Origin: Streptomyces roseicoloratus
GTDB taxonomy: Bacteria > Actinomycetota > Actinomycetes > Streptomycetales > Streptomycetaceae
NCBI RefSeq assembly: GCF_004117935.1
Contig: NZ_SDOY01000091.1
Span: 1-64,000 of the forward strand
DNA: 64,000 bases
Direction of reading: 5' to 3'
The notes beneath the pieces were generated by a model. The model was not told where the DNA came from and ran no database searches. It was given only the letters and a program-made list of their open reading frames with translations. Every line of letters starts with the position of its first letter. The first letter of the stretch is position 1. The position numbers and the translations under genes are program-made. Positions 17,061 to 25,889 of the stretch are shown here, piece by piece.

Positions 17061-17866
17061 CCGCCCGGCCGCCCCTGGTCCTCACCGTCGCCGGATCCGA
17101 CTCCGGCGGCGGCGCCGGAATCCAGGCCGACCTCAAGACCATGCTCGCGCTCGGCGTCCACGGCATGAGCGTGCTCACCGCCGTCACCGCCCAGAACTCG
17201 CGCGGCGTCCACGGCGCCTGGGAGCTGCCCGAGGATGCCGTACGCGCCCAGTACCGGGCCGTCGTCGACGACATCGGCGTCCAGGCGGTCAAGACCGGCA
17301 TGCTGGCCTCCGCGGTGCTCGTCGAGACGGTCGCCGACCTGCTCGCCGGAACGACCGCCGCCACCGGCGTGCCCGTCGTGGTGGACCCGGTGGGCGTCTC
17401 CAAGCACGGCGACCCGCTGCTCGCGGCCTCCGCGCTCGACGCCGTCCGCACCAGGCTGCTGCCGACGGCCACCGTCGCCACCCCGAACCTGGACGAGGTG
17501 GCCCAGCTCACGGGCGTCGTCGTCGAGGACGAGGACGGGATGCGGCGCGCGGCCGGCGCGATCCTGGCGTACGGGCCGCGATGGGCCCTGATCAAGGGCG
17601 GCCACCTGCCCTCCGGCGAGGAGGCCGTGGACCTGCTGACGGACGGCTCCGAGGAGCTCTGGCTGCGCGCCCCGCGCCACGACAACCGGCACACCCACGG
17701 GACGGGCTGCACGCTCGCCTCGGCGGTGGCGTCGGGACTCGCGAAGGGACTGACGGTGCCGGAGGCCGTACGCCAGGCGAAGGCGTACGTGACCGGAGCG
17801 ATCGCCGCGGGCTTCGCGCTGGGCGGCGGCATCGGGCCGGTCGACCACGCCTGGCGCCTGCGCTGA
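17057..17866 (+). CDS. thiD: Hydroxymethylpyrimidine (phosphate) kinase
   Basis: Bifunctional HMP/HMP-P kinase of thiamine synthesis, ribokinase fold, 269 residues. The N-terminal [17 protein letters not shown] is the substrate loop, [10 protein letters not shown] follows, and the C-terminal [18 protein letters not shown] is the anion hole with the catalytic Asp/Cys region. The GTG at 17057 overlaps the thiL stop, making a translationally coupled pair that covers two phosphorylation steps. It is followed by a bidirectional terminator. Confidence 0.96.
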   Translation: MTARPPLVLTVAGSDSGGGAGIQADLKTMLALGVHGMSVLTAVTAQNSRGVHGAWELPEDAVRAQYRAVVDDIGVQAVKTGMLASAVLVETVADLLAGTTAATGVPVVVDPVGVSKHGDPLLAASALDAVRTRLLPTATVATPNLDEVAQLTGVVVEDEDGMRRAAGAILAYGPRWALIKGGHLPSGEEAVDLLTDGSEELWLRAPRHDNRHTHGTGCTLASAVASGLAKGLTVPEAVRQAKAYVTGAIAAGFALGGGIGPVDHAWRLR

Positions 17867-17962
17867 CCGACCGGCGCCCGGGCCGACCGGCCCGGGCCCG
17901 GGCACGGCAGAACGCCCGGGCACGGCAAAGAGCCGACCACGGCAGAACGCCCGGGCATGGCA

Positions 17963-17994
17963 AAAGGCCGGTTCACCGAGGTGAACCGGCCTTT
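17963..17994. terminator. Bidirectional terminator between thiD and rpmB
   Basis: A perfect 14-bp stem (AAAGGCCGGTTCAC with its complement) with a CGAG loop. The AAA/TTT flanks give U-runs on both strands, suiting the convergent thiD and rpmB genes. Confidence 0.9.
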
Positions 17995-18066
17995 CAAGGC
18001 AACCGGGAGGCTGCGCTACGACGAGACGTCGGCGGGGCTGTCCCCGCTTCCGCGGGGGAGCACCAA

Positions 18067-18252
18067 TTAGCGCGAGACCTTGCCGGCCTTGATGCACGAG
18101 GTGCAGACGTTGAGCCGCTTCGGCGTCCGACCGACCACGGCACGCACGCGCTGGATGTTGGGGTTCCAGCGACGAGACGTACGGCGGTGCGAGTGCGAAA
18201 TGTTGTTGCCGAAGCCCGGCCCCTTGCCGCAGACGTCGCAGTTGGCAGCCAC
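18067..18252 (-). CDS. rpmB: 50S ribosomal protein L28
   Basis: 61-residue L28 of the zinc-binding (C+) type. Paired cysteines Cys5/Cys8 and Cys50/Cys53 form the zinc ribbon. The conserved core is [19 protein letters not shown]. Streptomycetes often carry a second, cysteine-free L28 controlled by Zur; this is the zinc-containing one. Single gene, leftward, divergent from the DAK-domain gene. Confidence 0.97.
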   Translation of the reverse strand: MAANCDVCGKGPGFGNNISHSHRRTSRRWNPNIQRVRAVVGRTPKRLNVCTSCIKAGKVSR

Positions 18253-18488
18253 GGGTCACTCCAAAGACTTCAGATTTACAGTGAAATCCGGCGCACCGGA
18301 ATCGGATCAGGGATCTGAAGTGGTTTGCCGGGGGAATGGCCCGACGATGCCGGGCAACCGAAGCAGCATACAACGACTGCTTCCGTGGAACGAAACTACC
18401 ATGAGCCGCCCGGCCCCCGCCCCGGGCCCCGGACGGACGCGGGTCTACCCTGCGGTGAACCCACCGCGACGCACAGGAGGACCACCCG

Positions 18489-20078
18489 TTGCCGCGAGTC
18501 CCGCAGACCCTCGACGCCGAAGCGGTCCGATCCTGGTGCGCAGGGGCGCTGGCGGCGCTCGGCAGGGAGCGCGAGGAGATCGACGCCATCAACGTCTACC
18601 CCGTCGCGGACGGCGACACCGGGACCAACCTGTACCTCACCGTCGAGTCCGCCGCCCGGGCCGCCGACGAGGCCTTCGCGAAGCGCTCCCCCCAGGCCCC
18701 CGACGTGGCGGAGATCATACGGGCGATGGCGCACGGCGCACTGATCGGCGCCCGCGGCAACTCCGGCACCATCCTCTCCCAGCTGCTCCGCGGCATGTCC
18801 GCGGTCCTCGCCGAGGGCGGTGACGGCGACCACCTCGCCCGCGCCCTCGCGAGCGCCGCCGAAGCCGCCCGCCGGGCCGTCGCCCACCCCGTCGAGGGCA
18901 CCCTCCTCACCGTCGCCGACGCGGCGGCCGCCGCCTGCGCGGCCGGCGGCGAGCTCGTGACGGTGGCCAGGAACGCCCACGACGGGGCGCGGACGGCCCT
19001 GGACGCGACCCCCGGCCAACTGGACGTACTGCGCCGCGCCGGCGTCGTGGACGCCGGAGGACGCGGCCTGGTGGCGGTGCTCGGCGCGCTCGTGGAGGCC
19101 CTCACCGGCGAGACCCCGGCGCCCTCCGCCGAACCCCCGCACGCGCCGGTCGTCCTCGGCGACTGCCCGCCCGAGGGAGGGCCCGGCGGACCCGCGTACG
19201 AGGTCATCTACCTCCTGGAGGCCGACGACACCGCCGTGGAGACCCTGAAGGCCCGGCTCGACGCGCTCGGCGACTCCCTGGTCGTCGTCGGCGGCGACGG
19301 GCTGTGGAACGTCCACGTCCACGTCGACGACGCCGGTGCGGCCGTCGAGGCCGGCGTCGAGGCGGGACGCCCGTACCGCATCCGCGTCACCCACTTCGAG
19401 GCCCGGCCGGAACCCGCCGGACGCGCCGTCGTTGCCGTCCTGCCCGGCGACGGACTCGCCGGACTGTGCGCCGAGGCCGGCGCGACCACCCTCGTCGCCC
19501 GCCCCGGCGAGACCCCCACCGGCACCGACCTCGCCGAGGCGATCCGCCGGGCCCACGCCCGCGAGGTCGTCCTGCTGCCCAACGACACCGAGCTGCGGCA
19601 GATCGCCGCCGCGGCCGCCGAACAGGCCAGGGCCGAGGGCATCCGGGTCGCCCTCATCCCCACCCGCGCCGCCGTCCAGGGCATCGCCGCCCTCGCCGTC
19701 CACGAACCCGACCGCCGCTTCGACGAGGACGTCGTCGCCATGACGGCCGCCGCCGGCGCCACCCGCTACGCCGAACTCGCCGTCGCCGAACGCCAGTCCT
19801 TCACCTCGGCCGGCGTCTGCCAGGCCGGCGACGTCCTCGGCCTCATCGAGGGCGACGTCGCCGTCATCGGCCAGGACCTCACCGCCACCGCCGTCACCGT
19901 GCTCGACCGCATGCTCTCGGCGGGCGGCGAACTGGTCACCCTCGTCGTCGCCGACGACACGCCCGCCGCCCTCGCCACCACCCTCGAACAGCACGTCCGC
20001 ACCACGTACCTGGCCGTCGACACCACCGTCTACCACGCCGGTGACGGCGCGCCGCCGCTGCTCATCGGCGTCGAGTAG
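18489..20078 (+). CDS. DAK/DhaL-domain kinase-like protein (FakA/YloV type)
   Basis: 529-residue protein with an N-terminal DhaL ATP-binding domain (about 1-200). Its signature NVYPVADGDTGTNL supplies Mg-binding aspartates, and GARGNSGTILSQLLRG is the nucleotide region. The central and C-terminal parts resemble FakA, the kinase that phosphorylates fatty acids bound to FakB. No FakB (DegV) gene lies nearby, so the partner would be elsewhere. The start is a TTG at 18489, supported by AGGAGG ending about 8 nt before it. It lies 83 nt upstream of recG in the same direction. Confidence 0.88.
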   Translation: MPRVPQTLDAEAVRSWCAGALAALGREREEIDAINVYPVADGDTGTNLYLTVESAARAADEAFAKRSPQAPDVAEIIRAMAHGALIGARGNSGTILSQLLRGMSAVLAEGGDGDHLARALASAAEAARRAVAHPVEGTLLTVADAAAAACAAGGELVTVARNAHDGARTALDATPGQLDVLRRAGVVDAGGRGLVAVLGALVEALTGETPAPSAEPPHAPVVLGDCPPEGGPGGPAYEVIYLLEADDTAVETLKARLDALGDSLVVVGGDGLWNVHVHVDDAGAAVEAGVEAGRPYRIRVTHFEARPEPAGRAVVAVLPGDGLAGLCAEAGATTLVARPGETPTGTDLAEAIRRAHAREVVLLPNDTELRQIAAAAAEQARAEGIRVALIPTRAAVQGIAALAVHEPDRRFDEDVVAMTAAAGATRYAELAVAERQSFTSAGVCQAGDVLGLIEGDVAVIGQDLTATAVTVLDRMLSAGGELVTLVVADDTPAALATTLEQHVRTTYLAVDTTVYHAGDGAPPLLIGVE

Positions 20079-20161
20079 GTCCGGGCGCCGGGCCGGGGCG
20101 GACCCCGCCGCCCGCGCGTTCCGCCGCGGCTGCGCGACGGCTGTCGGTGCCGTGGTGTGCA

Positions 20162-23100
20162 ATGGACCGCGTGCCCGCGCTCGACGAACCACTCAAGAAG
20201 CTGCTCGGCGCCGCCACCGCCAAGGTGATGGCCGAGCACATGGACCTGCACACGGTCGGCGACCTGCTCCACCACTACCCCCGGCGGTACGCCGAACGCG
20301 GCGAGCTGACCACGCTCGCCGACCTGCCGCTGGACGAACACGTCACCGTCGTCGCCCAGGTCGCCGACGCGCGCGTGCACACCTTCGACAAGGGCGGCCG
20401 CGGCAAGGGCCTGCGCCTCGAGGTCACCATCACCGACGGCAGCGGCCGCATGCAGCTGGTCTTCTTCGGCCGCGCCGTCCACTTCCACCAGAAGGAACTC
20501 CTGCCCGGCCGGCGCGCCATGTTCGCCGGCAAGGTCGGCGTCTTCAACCGCCGCCTCCAGCTCGCCCGCCCCGAGTACAAGCTCCTCGACGCCGACAGCG
20601 GCACCGAGACCGTCAAGGCCTTCGCGAGCGAACTGCTGCCCCTCTACCCGGCCTGCAAGCAGCTGGAGTCCTGGGCCATCGAGCAGTCCGTCGGCATCGC
20701 GCTCGACTCCATGGCCGCCACCGGCTGGGAAGGCCTCGTCGACCCGCTGCCGCCCGCCCTGCGCGAGGGCCGCGGCCTCACCGACCTGCCCGACGCGCTC
20801 ACCCGCATCCACCGGCCCCGCACCAAGGCCGACATCGCCGCCGCCCGCGACCGCCTCAAGTGGGACGAGGCCTTCGTCCTCCAGGTCGCCCTCGCCCGCC
20901 GCCGGCACGCCGACACCCAGCTGCCCGCCGTCCCCCGCCGCCCCGCCGCGGCCGGCCTGCTCACCGCCTTCGACGCCCGGCTCCCCTTCACCCTCACCGA
21001 CGGTCAGCGGAAGGTCTCGAAGGAGATCTTCGACGACCTCGCCACCGACCACCCCATGCACCGCCTCCTCCAGGGCGAGGTCGGCAGCGGGAAGGCCCAG
21101 CCGCTCGACTCCCTCGTGCTCACGCCCGAAGGCTTCCGGCGCATCGGCGACCTGCGGGCCGGGGACGAGGTGGTCACGCCATCCGCGGAGATCGCGCTGG
21201 TCGACGGGGTGTTTCCGCAGGGGGAGCGTGACGTGTGGCGACTGGTCCTCTCGGACGACACCACGGTGGAATGCGACGACGAACACCTCTGGATCGTGGG
21301 GACGAGCGACGGGTGGCACCGGGGCCGGGCACCCGAGGTGATGACCACCCGGGAGATCCGGGACGACCTCGTCGAGGCGGACGGATCGCCGAAGTGGTAC
21401 GTGCCCGTGGCGACTCCCGTCGACCTCGGTGGTGACGCGCCGCTGCCCCTGGACCCCTACCTCTTCGGGGTGCTGCTCGGGAACGGCTCCTTCCGGCACG
21501 GCCTGCGGCTGTCCGCGATCGACCCGGAGATCCGCGACGCGGTGGCGGCGGCCGTCGCGCCCTTCTGCCACCTCGTGCCCGTGACCGGTTCCACCGGTGA
21601 CCACACGATCCGGCCGACCCACGGCGCAGGCGACGTACGCAACCCCGTAGTCCAGGCCCTCCGCGACCTCGGCGCGTGGGGTGCGTCATCCCACGACACA
21701 TGCGTTCCCGCCGCGTTCAAGAACACGTCGATCAAGAACAGGCTCGCCCTGCTCCAAGGCCTCATGGACACCGGCGGCACCCTCCACGGGGACGGCATGA
21801 GCGCGTCCTTCGCATCGGCCTCGCCGCGGCTCGCCGAGGACGTGGCCTGGCTCGTGCGCTCACTGGGGGGACGGGCGCGCGTCCTGCCGAGGAAGGCCGC
21901 GTTCGACGTCTCCGTCGGCCTCCCTGACGAGTACGCCCCGTTCAGGCTGTCCCGCGAAGCGGCCCGAGTACGTCCACGACCGAAGCACCACGCCCTCAGG
22001 CGGGCCGTCCGCTCCGTCGAGTACGTGGCGCGGAAGCCCGTCCAGTGCATCAGCGTCGCGCACCCCGACCACGCGTACGTGACGGACCACTTCACCGTGA
22101 CGCACAACACCATGGTCGCGCTGCGCGCCATGCTCGCCGTCGTCGACGCCGGAGGCCAGGCCGCGATGCTCGCCCCCACCGAGGTGCTCGCCCAGCAGCA
22201 CCACCGGTCGGTCACCGAGATGATGGGCGACCTCGCCGAGGGAGGCATGCTCGGCGGCGCCGAACACGCCACCAAGATCGTGCTGCTCACCGGCTCCATG
22301 GGCGTCGCCGCACGCCGCCAGGCCCTGCTCGACCTGGTCAGCGGCGACGCCGGCATCGTCATCGGCACGCACGCGCTGATCGAGGACAAGGTGCGGTTCC
22401 ACGACCTCGGCCTGGTCGTCGTCGACGAGCAGCACCGCTTCGGCGTCGAACAGCGCGACGCCCTGCGCGGCAAGGGCAAGCAGCCGCCGCACCTGCTCGT
22501 CATGACGGCCACGCCCATTCCCCGTACGGTCGCGATGACCGTCTTCGGCGACCTGGAGACCTCCGTCCTCGACCAGCTGCCCGCCGGACGCTCCCCGATC
22601 GCCAGCCACGTCGTGCCCGCCGCCGACAAGCCGCACTTCCTCGCCCGCGCATGGGAGCGGGTCCGCGAGGAGGTCGAAGCCGGACACCAGGCGTACGTGG
22701 TCTGCCCGCGCATCGGCGACGAGGAGGACCGGAAGACCGGGAAGAAGGCGAGCCCCGAGGACGAGGCCGAGAAGCGGCCGCCGCTCGCCGTCCTCGACGT
22801 CGCCGAACAGCTGCGCGGCGGCCCGCTCGCCGGACTGCGCGTCGAGGTGCTGCACGGCAGGATGCACCCCGACGACAAGGACGACGTCATGCGCCGCTTC
22901 GCCGCGGGCGAGGCCGACGTGCTGGTCGCCACCACCGTCATCGAGGTGGGCGTGAACGTGCCCAACGCCACCGCCATGGTGATCATGGACGCCGACCGCT
23001 TCGGCGTCTCCCAGCTCCACCAGCTCCGCGGCCGCGTCGGCCGGGGCTCCGCCCCCGGACTGTGCCTGCTCGTCTCCGAGATGCCCGAGGCGAGCCCCGC

Positions 23101-23389
23101 CCGCCGGCGGCTCGACGCCGTCGCCGGCACCCTCGACGGCTTCGAACTCTCCCGGATCGACCTCGAGCAGCGCCGCGAGGGCGACGTCCTCGGCCAGGCC
23201 CAGTCCGGCGTGCGCTCCTCGCTGCGGGTCCTCGCCGTCATCGAGGACGAGGAGGTCATCGCCGCCGCCCGCGAGGAGGCCACCGCCCTCGTCCTCGCCG
23301 ACCCCGACCTCACCGCCCACCCGGCGCTGCGCACCGCGCTCGACGCCCTGCTCGACAAGGACCGGGAGGAATACCTGGAGAAGGGCTGA
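20162..23389 (+). CDS. recG: ATP-dependent DNA helicase RecG, interrupted by an in-frame intein
   Basis: Branch-migrating helicase that processes stalled forks and Holliday junctions. The precursor is 1075 residues from the ATG at 20162 (MDRVPALDEPLKKLL). Removing a 338-residue intein (residues 312-649) leaves a 737-residue RecG of normal length. The N-terminal wedge/OB domain is intact (ITDGSGRMQLVFFGR). Walker A is GEVGSGK|T, with the insertion between Lys and Thr. After it come APTEVLAQQH, DEQHRFGVEQR (motif II), MTATPIPRT (III), and the C-terminal helicase motifs TTVIEVGVNVPNA and QLHQLRGRVGRG. The helicase cannot bind ATP properly until the intein is spliced out. Confidence 0.96.
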   Translation: MDRVPALDEPLKKLLGAATAKVMAEHMDLHTVGDLLHHYPRRYAERGELTTLADLPLDEHVTVVAQVADARVHTFDKGGRGKGLRLEVTITDGSGRMQLVFFGRAVHFHQKELLPGRRAMFAGKVGVFNRRLQLARPEYKLLDADSGTETVKAFASELLPLYPACKQLESWAIEQSVGIALDSMAATGWEGLVDPLPPALREGRGLTDLPDALTRIHRPRTKADIAAARDRLKWDEAFVLQVALARRRHADTQLPAVPRRPAAAGLLTAFDARLPFTLTDGQRKVSKEIFDDLATDHPMHRLLQGEVGSGKAQPLDSLVLTPEGFRRIGDLRAGDEVVTPSAEIALVDGVFPQGERDVWRLVLSDDTTVECDDEHLWIVGTSDGWHRGRAPEVMTTREIRDDLVEADGSPKWYVPVATPVDLGGDAPLPLDPYLFGVLLGNGSFRHGLRLSAIDPEIRDAVAAAVAPFCHLVPVTGSTGDHTIRPTHGAGDVRNPVVQALRDLGAWGASSHDTCVPAAFKNTSIKNRLALLQGLMDTGGTLHGDGMSASFASASPRLAEDVAWLVRSLGGRARVLPRKAAFDVSVGLPDEYAPFRLSREAARVRPRPKHHALRRAVRSVEYVARKPVQCISVAHPDHAYVTDHFTVTHNTMVALRAMLAVVDAGGQAAMLAPTEVLAQQHHRSVTEMMGDLAEGGMLGGAEHATKIVLLTGSMGVAARRQALLDLVSGDAGIVIGTHALIEDKVRFHDLGLVVVDEQHRFGVEQRDALRGKGKQPPHLLVMTATPIPRTVAMTVFGDLETSVLDQLPAGRSPIASHVVPAADKPHFLARAWERVREEVEAGHQAYVVCPRIGDEEDRKTGKKASPEDEAEKRPPLAVLDVAEQLRGGPLAGLRVEVLHGRMHPDDKDDVMRRFAAGEADVLVATTVIEVGVNVPNATAMVIMDADRFGVSQLHQLRGRVGRGSAPGLCLLVSEMPEASPARRRLDAVAGTLDGFELSRIDLEQRREGDVLGQAQSGVRSSLRVLAVIEDEEVIAAAREEATALVLADPDLTAHPALRTALDALLDKDREEYLEKG
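21095..22108 (+). mobile_element. Class 3-type intein in the RecG Walker A motif, with degenerate LAGLIDADG endonuclease
   Basis: In-frame 338-residue insertion. The first residue is Ala, not Cys or Ser, followed by block A-like LDSLVLTPEGFRRIGDLRAGDEV (split here: LDSLVLTPEG, then FRRIGDLRAGDEV). Block B is CDDEHLWIV, giving Trp66. Block F is QCISVAHPDHAYV, giving Cys318. Block G is DHFTVTHN, giving Thr336, His337 and terminal Asn338, with Thr as the +1 extein residue. This Trp-Cys-Thr triad with a missing N-terminal nucleophile defines class 3 inteins. The centre holds two LAGLIDADG-like helices, LFGVLLGNG (123-131) and LQGLMDTGG (220-228). The catalytic Asp positions read Asn130 and Gly227, so cleavage activity is probably lost. 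Codon use is somewhat less GC-extreme than flanking recG. Confidence 0.93.
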
Positions 23390-23471
23390 CCGGCCCGCGC
23401 CCGTCTCCCCGCCGGGCGGATCCACCTAAGCTGAGGCGTACGCAACCGCTGACGGAGACCGAGGACCCCAG

Positions 23472-24053
23472 ATGACCCGCGTGATCGCCGGCACGGCCGG
23501 CGGACGCCGACTCGCCGTGCCCCCGGGCACCGGCACCCGGCCCACCTCCGACCGGGCGAGGGAAGGCCTCTTCTCCACCTGGGAGTCCTTCCACGGCCTC
23601 GCCGGCGCGCGCGTCGCCGACCTGTACGCGGGCTCCGGAGCCGTCGGCCTGGAGGCGCTGTCCCGCGGCGCCTCCCACGCCCTCCTCGTCGAGGCCGACC
23701 AGCGCGCCGCCCGCACCGTGCGCGAGAACATCCGCTCGCTCGGCCTGCCCGGTGCCGAGCTCCGTACGGGCAAGGCGGAACAGATCGTGACCGGACCGGC
23801 GCCCGCCGAGCCGTACGACCTGGTCTTCCTCGACCCGCCCTACGCCGTCCCCGACGACGATCTTCGAGAGATCCTCCTCACAATGCGCGCGGGGGACTGG
23901 ATCGCCGAGGATGCCCTCGTCACCGTGGAGCGCAGCACCCGCGGCGGCGAGTTCGGCTGGCCGGACGGCTTCGCACCCCTGCGGGCCCGTCGCTACGGCG
24001 AAGGCACGTTTTGGTACGGTCGCGCCGCCTCTACGTGCGAAGACGCACGATGA
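23472..24053 (+). CDS. rsmD: 16S rRNA (guanine966-N2)-methyltransferase
   Basis: 193-residue SAM-dependent methyltransferase that modifies G966 of 16S rRNA. Motif I is VADLYAGSGAVGLEALSRGA and the catalytic N-methyltransferase motif is DPPY in LVFLDPPYAVPDD. The N-terminal GTAGGRRLAVPPG and RPTSDRAREGLFS are family signatures. ATG start at 23472. The stop overlaps an ATG in the coaD frame (ATGA); the rsmD-coaD pairing is common in bacteria. Confidence 0.96.
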   Translation: MTRVIAGTAGGRRLAVPPGTGTRPTSDRAREGLFSTWESFHGLAGARVADLYAGSGAVGLEALSRGASHALLVEADQRAARTVRENIRSLGLPGAELRTGKAEQIVTGPAPAEPYDLVFLDPPYAVPDDDLREILLTMRAGDWIAEDALVTVERSTRGGEFGWPDGFAPLRARRYGEGTFWYGRAASTCEDAR

Positions 24054-24079
24054 CCGGACCGGAGAGCGAGGGAACCAAG

Positions 24080-24571
24080 TTGCGCCGCGCCGTCTGTCCC
24101 GGGTCGTTCGACCCGATTCACAAGGGACACCTCGACATCATCGCCCGCGCCTCCAAGCTGTACGACATCGTGCACGTCGCGGTGATGATCAACCCGGCGA
24201 AGCGGGGCCTGTTCACCGTCGACGAGCGGATCGAGCTGATCCGCGAGGTCACCGCCGACTTCGGCAACGTCGAGGTCGAGTCCTTCCACGGACTGCTGGT
24301 GGACTTCTGCAAGCAGCGCGAGATCCCCGCCATCGTCAAGGGACTCCGGGCCGTCAGCGACTTCGACTACGAGCTGCAGATGGCCCAGATGAACAACGGC
24401 CTCTCCGGCGTCGAGACGCTCTTCATGCCCACCAACCCGACGTACAGCTTCATGTCGTCCTCCCTGGTCAAGGAGGTCGCGGCCTGGGGCGGCGACGTCT
24501 CCCACCTGGTGCCGGTCACGGTGCTCGACCGGCTCACCGAGCGGCTCGCCGAGAAGCGCTCCGGGCAGTGA
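24080..24571 (+). CDS. coaD: Phosphopantetheine adenylyltransferase
   Basis: Transfers AMP to 4'-phosphopantetheine, the penultimate step of CoA synthesis. The nucleotidyltransferase signature PGSFDPIHKGH (His14, His17) and the C-terminal SSSLVKEVA loop are present. The start is uncertain. A TTG at 24080 with GAGGGA about 6 nt upstream gives 163 residues starting MRRAVCPGSFD, close to the normal 159. An ATG at 24050, which overlaps the rsmD stop, would add ten residues (MTGPESEGTK) not expected in the family. I prefer the TTG. Confidence 0.95.
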   Translation: MRRAVCPGSFDPIHKGHLDIIARASKLYDIVHVAVMINPAKRGLFTVDERIELIREVTADFGNVEVESFHGLLVDFCKQREIPAIVKGLRAVSDFDYELQMAQMNNGLSGVETLFMPTNPTYSFMSSSLVKEVAAWGGDVSHLVPVTVLDRLTERLAEKRSGQ

Positions 24572-24680
24572 CCGCCGGCCACCTCCACTGACGCTCCGTC
24601 ACCTGGTCCCGGACAGGGCCCCACTGGCCTTACAGTCGTCCCGTCCGTCTCCATCCAGCTGTAGAGAGTGGCGAGCACCG

Positions 24681-25718
24681 GTGGACGTGCAGAAGAAGCT
24701 CGACGAGATCGTCGATACGGTCCGGAGCGCCCGCTCCATGCCCATGTCGGCGTCCTGCGTGGTCAACCGGGCCGAGCTGCTCGCGCTGCTCGAAGAGGTC
24801 CGCGAGGCCCTGCCCGGCTCCCTCGCCCAGGCGCAGGAGCTGCTCGGCGGCCGCGAGCAGATGGTCGAGCAGGCCCGCCGGGAGGCCGAGCGGATCATCG
24901 AGGCCGCCCACGCCGAGCGCGGTTCGCTGATCTCCGACACCCAGGTCGCCCGCCAGTCGCAGGACGAGGCCGAGCGGATCCTCGCCGAGGCCCGCCGCGA
25001 GGCCGAGGAGATCCGCGCCGAGGCCGACGACTACGTCGACTCCAAGCTCGCCAACTTCGAGGTCGTCCTCAACAAGACCATCGCCTCCGTCGACCGCGGC
25101 CGCGAGAAGCTCCTCGGCCGCGGCCCGGGCCTCGACGCCGAGGGGTACGCGGACGAGGACGCCCCCGAGTACAGCGCCGACCCGCAGACCCTGATCCAGC
25201 GGGCCGACGGCTACGTGGACGCCAAGCTGGGCGCCTTCGAGGCCGTCCTGAGCAAGACCCTGGAGGCGGTCGGCCGCGGCCGGCAGAAGCTGCACGGCCG
25301 GATCGCCAGCGACGCCCTCGGCGAGCACATGGCCGCCCAGGACGCGGCGGGCAACCCCCTCCACACCAGCGACGCCGACTACCTCGCCGGGCTCGCGGAG
25401 CTGGCCGACCCGGAGCCGGCCGCCGAGCAGCCGCGGCCCGCCGTCCAGATCCCGTCCCAGCAGGTCCAGCCCGACCCGTACGGGTACCCGCAGCAGCCCG
25501 TCCAGGACCCCTACGGCTACCAGCAGCCGGTCCAGGACCCGTACGCCTATCAGCAGCAGGCCGACCCGTACGGCTACCAGCAGCAGTACGGCTACGAGCA
25601 GCAGCCGCAGCCCCAGGTCCAGCAGCAGCCGCAGACCGCGGCCCTCGACGAGACCAGCTTCTTCGACACGAGCATGATCGACCTGGAGCAGCTGCGCCGG
25701 TACGAGCAGGGTCACTGA
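24681..25718 (+). CDS. Coiled-coil DivIVA/ATP-synthase-b-like protein with internal duplication and PYGYQQ-rich tail
   Basis: 345 residues, GTG start. Residues 1-45 are a helical head (MDVQKKLDEIVDTVRSARSM). About 50-140 is a long charged coiled coil rich in Arg/Glu/Ala heptads. A 33-residue segment at 115-147 (DYVDSKLANFEVVLNKT core) is repeated at 175-207 (GYVDAKLGAFEAVLSKT core) with about 21 identical positions. The C-terminal region 260-315 is a Pro-Tyr-Gly-Gln repeat (PDPYGY, QDPYGYQQ) typical of disordered, possibly phase-separating tails. Conserved next to coaD in streptomycetes as I recall. A role in polar growth or cell-envelope scaffolding is a guess from the architecture. Confidence 0.85.
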   Translation: MDVQKKLDEIVDTVRSARSMPMSASCVVNRAELLALLEEVREALPGSLAQAQELLGGREQMVEQARREAERIIEAAHAERGSLISDTQVARQSQDEAERILAEARREAEEIRAEADDYVDSKLANFEVVLNKTIASVDRGREKLLGRGPGLDAEGYADEDAPEYSADPQTLIQRADGYVDAKLGAFEAVLSKTLEAVGRGRQKLHGRIASDALGEHMAAQDAAGNPLHTSDADYLAGLAELADPEPAAEQPRPAVQIPSQQVQPDPYGYPQQPVQDPYGYQQPVQDPYAYQQQADPYGYQQQYGYEQQPQPQVQQQPQTAALDETSFFDTSMIDLEQLRRYEQGH

Positions 25719-25889
25719 CGCGGACCGGGCGCGGGCCGTGCCCGGTCGCCGGCGAGGGCTCGCCGACCCGTACGGGGAGCGGGCTCACGACCCGGATTGG
25801 GCCCTGAGCGAAGCGTCCAGTATTCTGGCTGTTCGGTCGCGCGTATGTCCGCGATCCGTGCTGCCCGCGCCAGGCAGCCCCCTCACGTG

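Noticed and set aside
21095-22108. Transposon or frameshifted gene inside recG
   Set aside because: The insert is exactly in frame, lacks terminal inverted repeats and target-site duplication, and has the intein splicing blocks at its borders.
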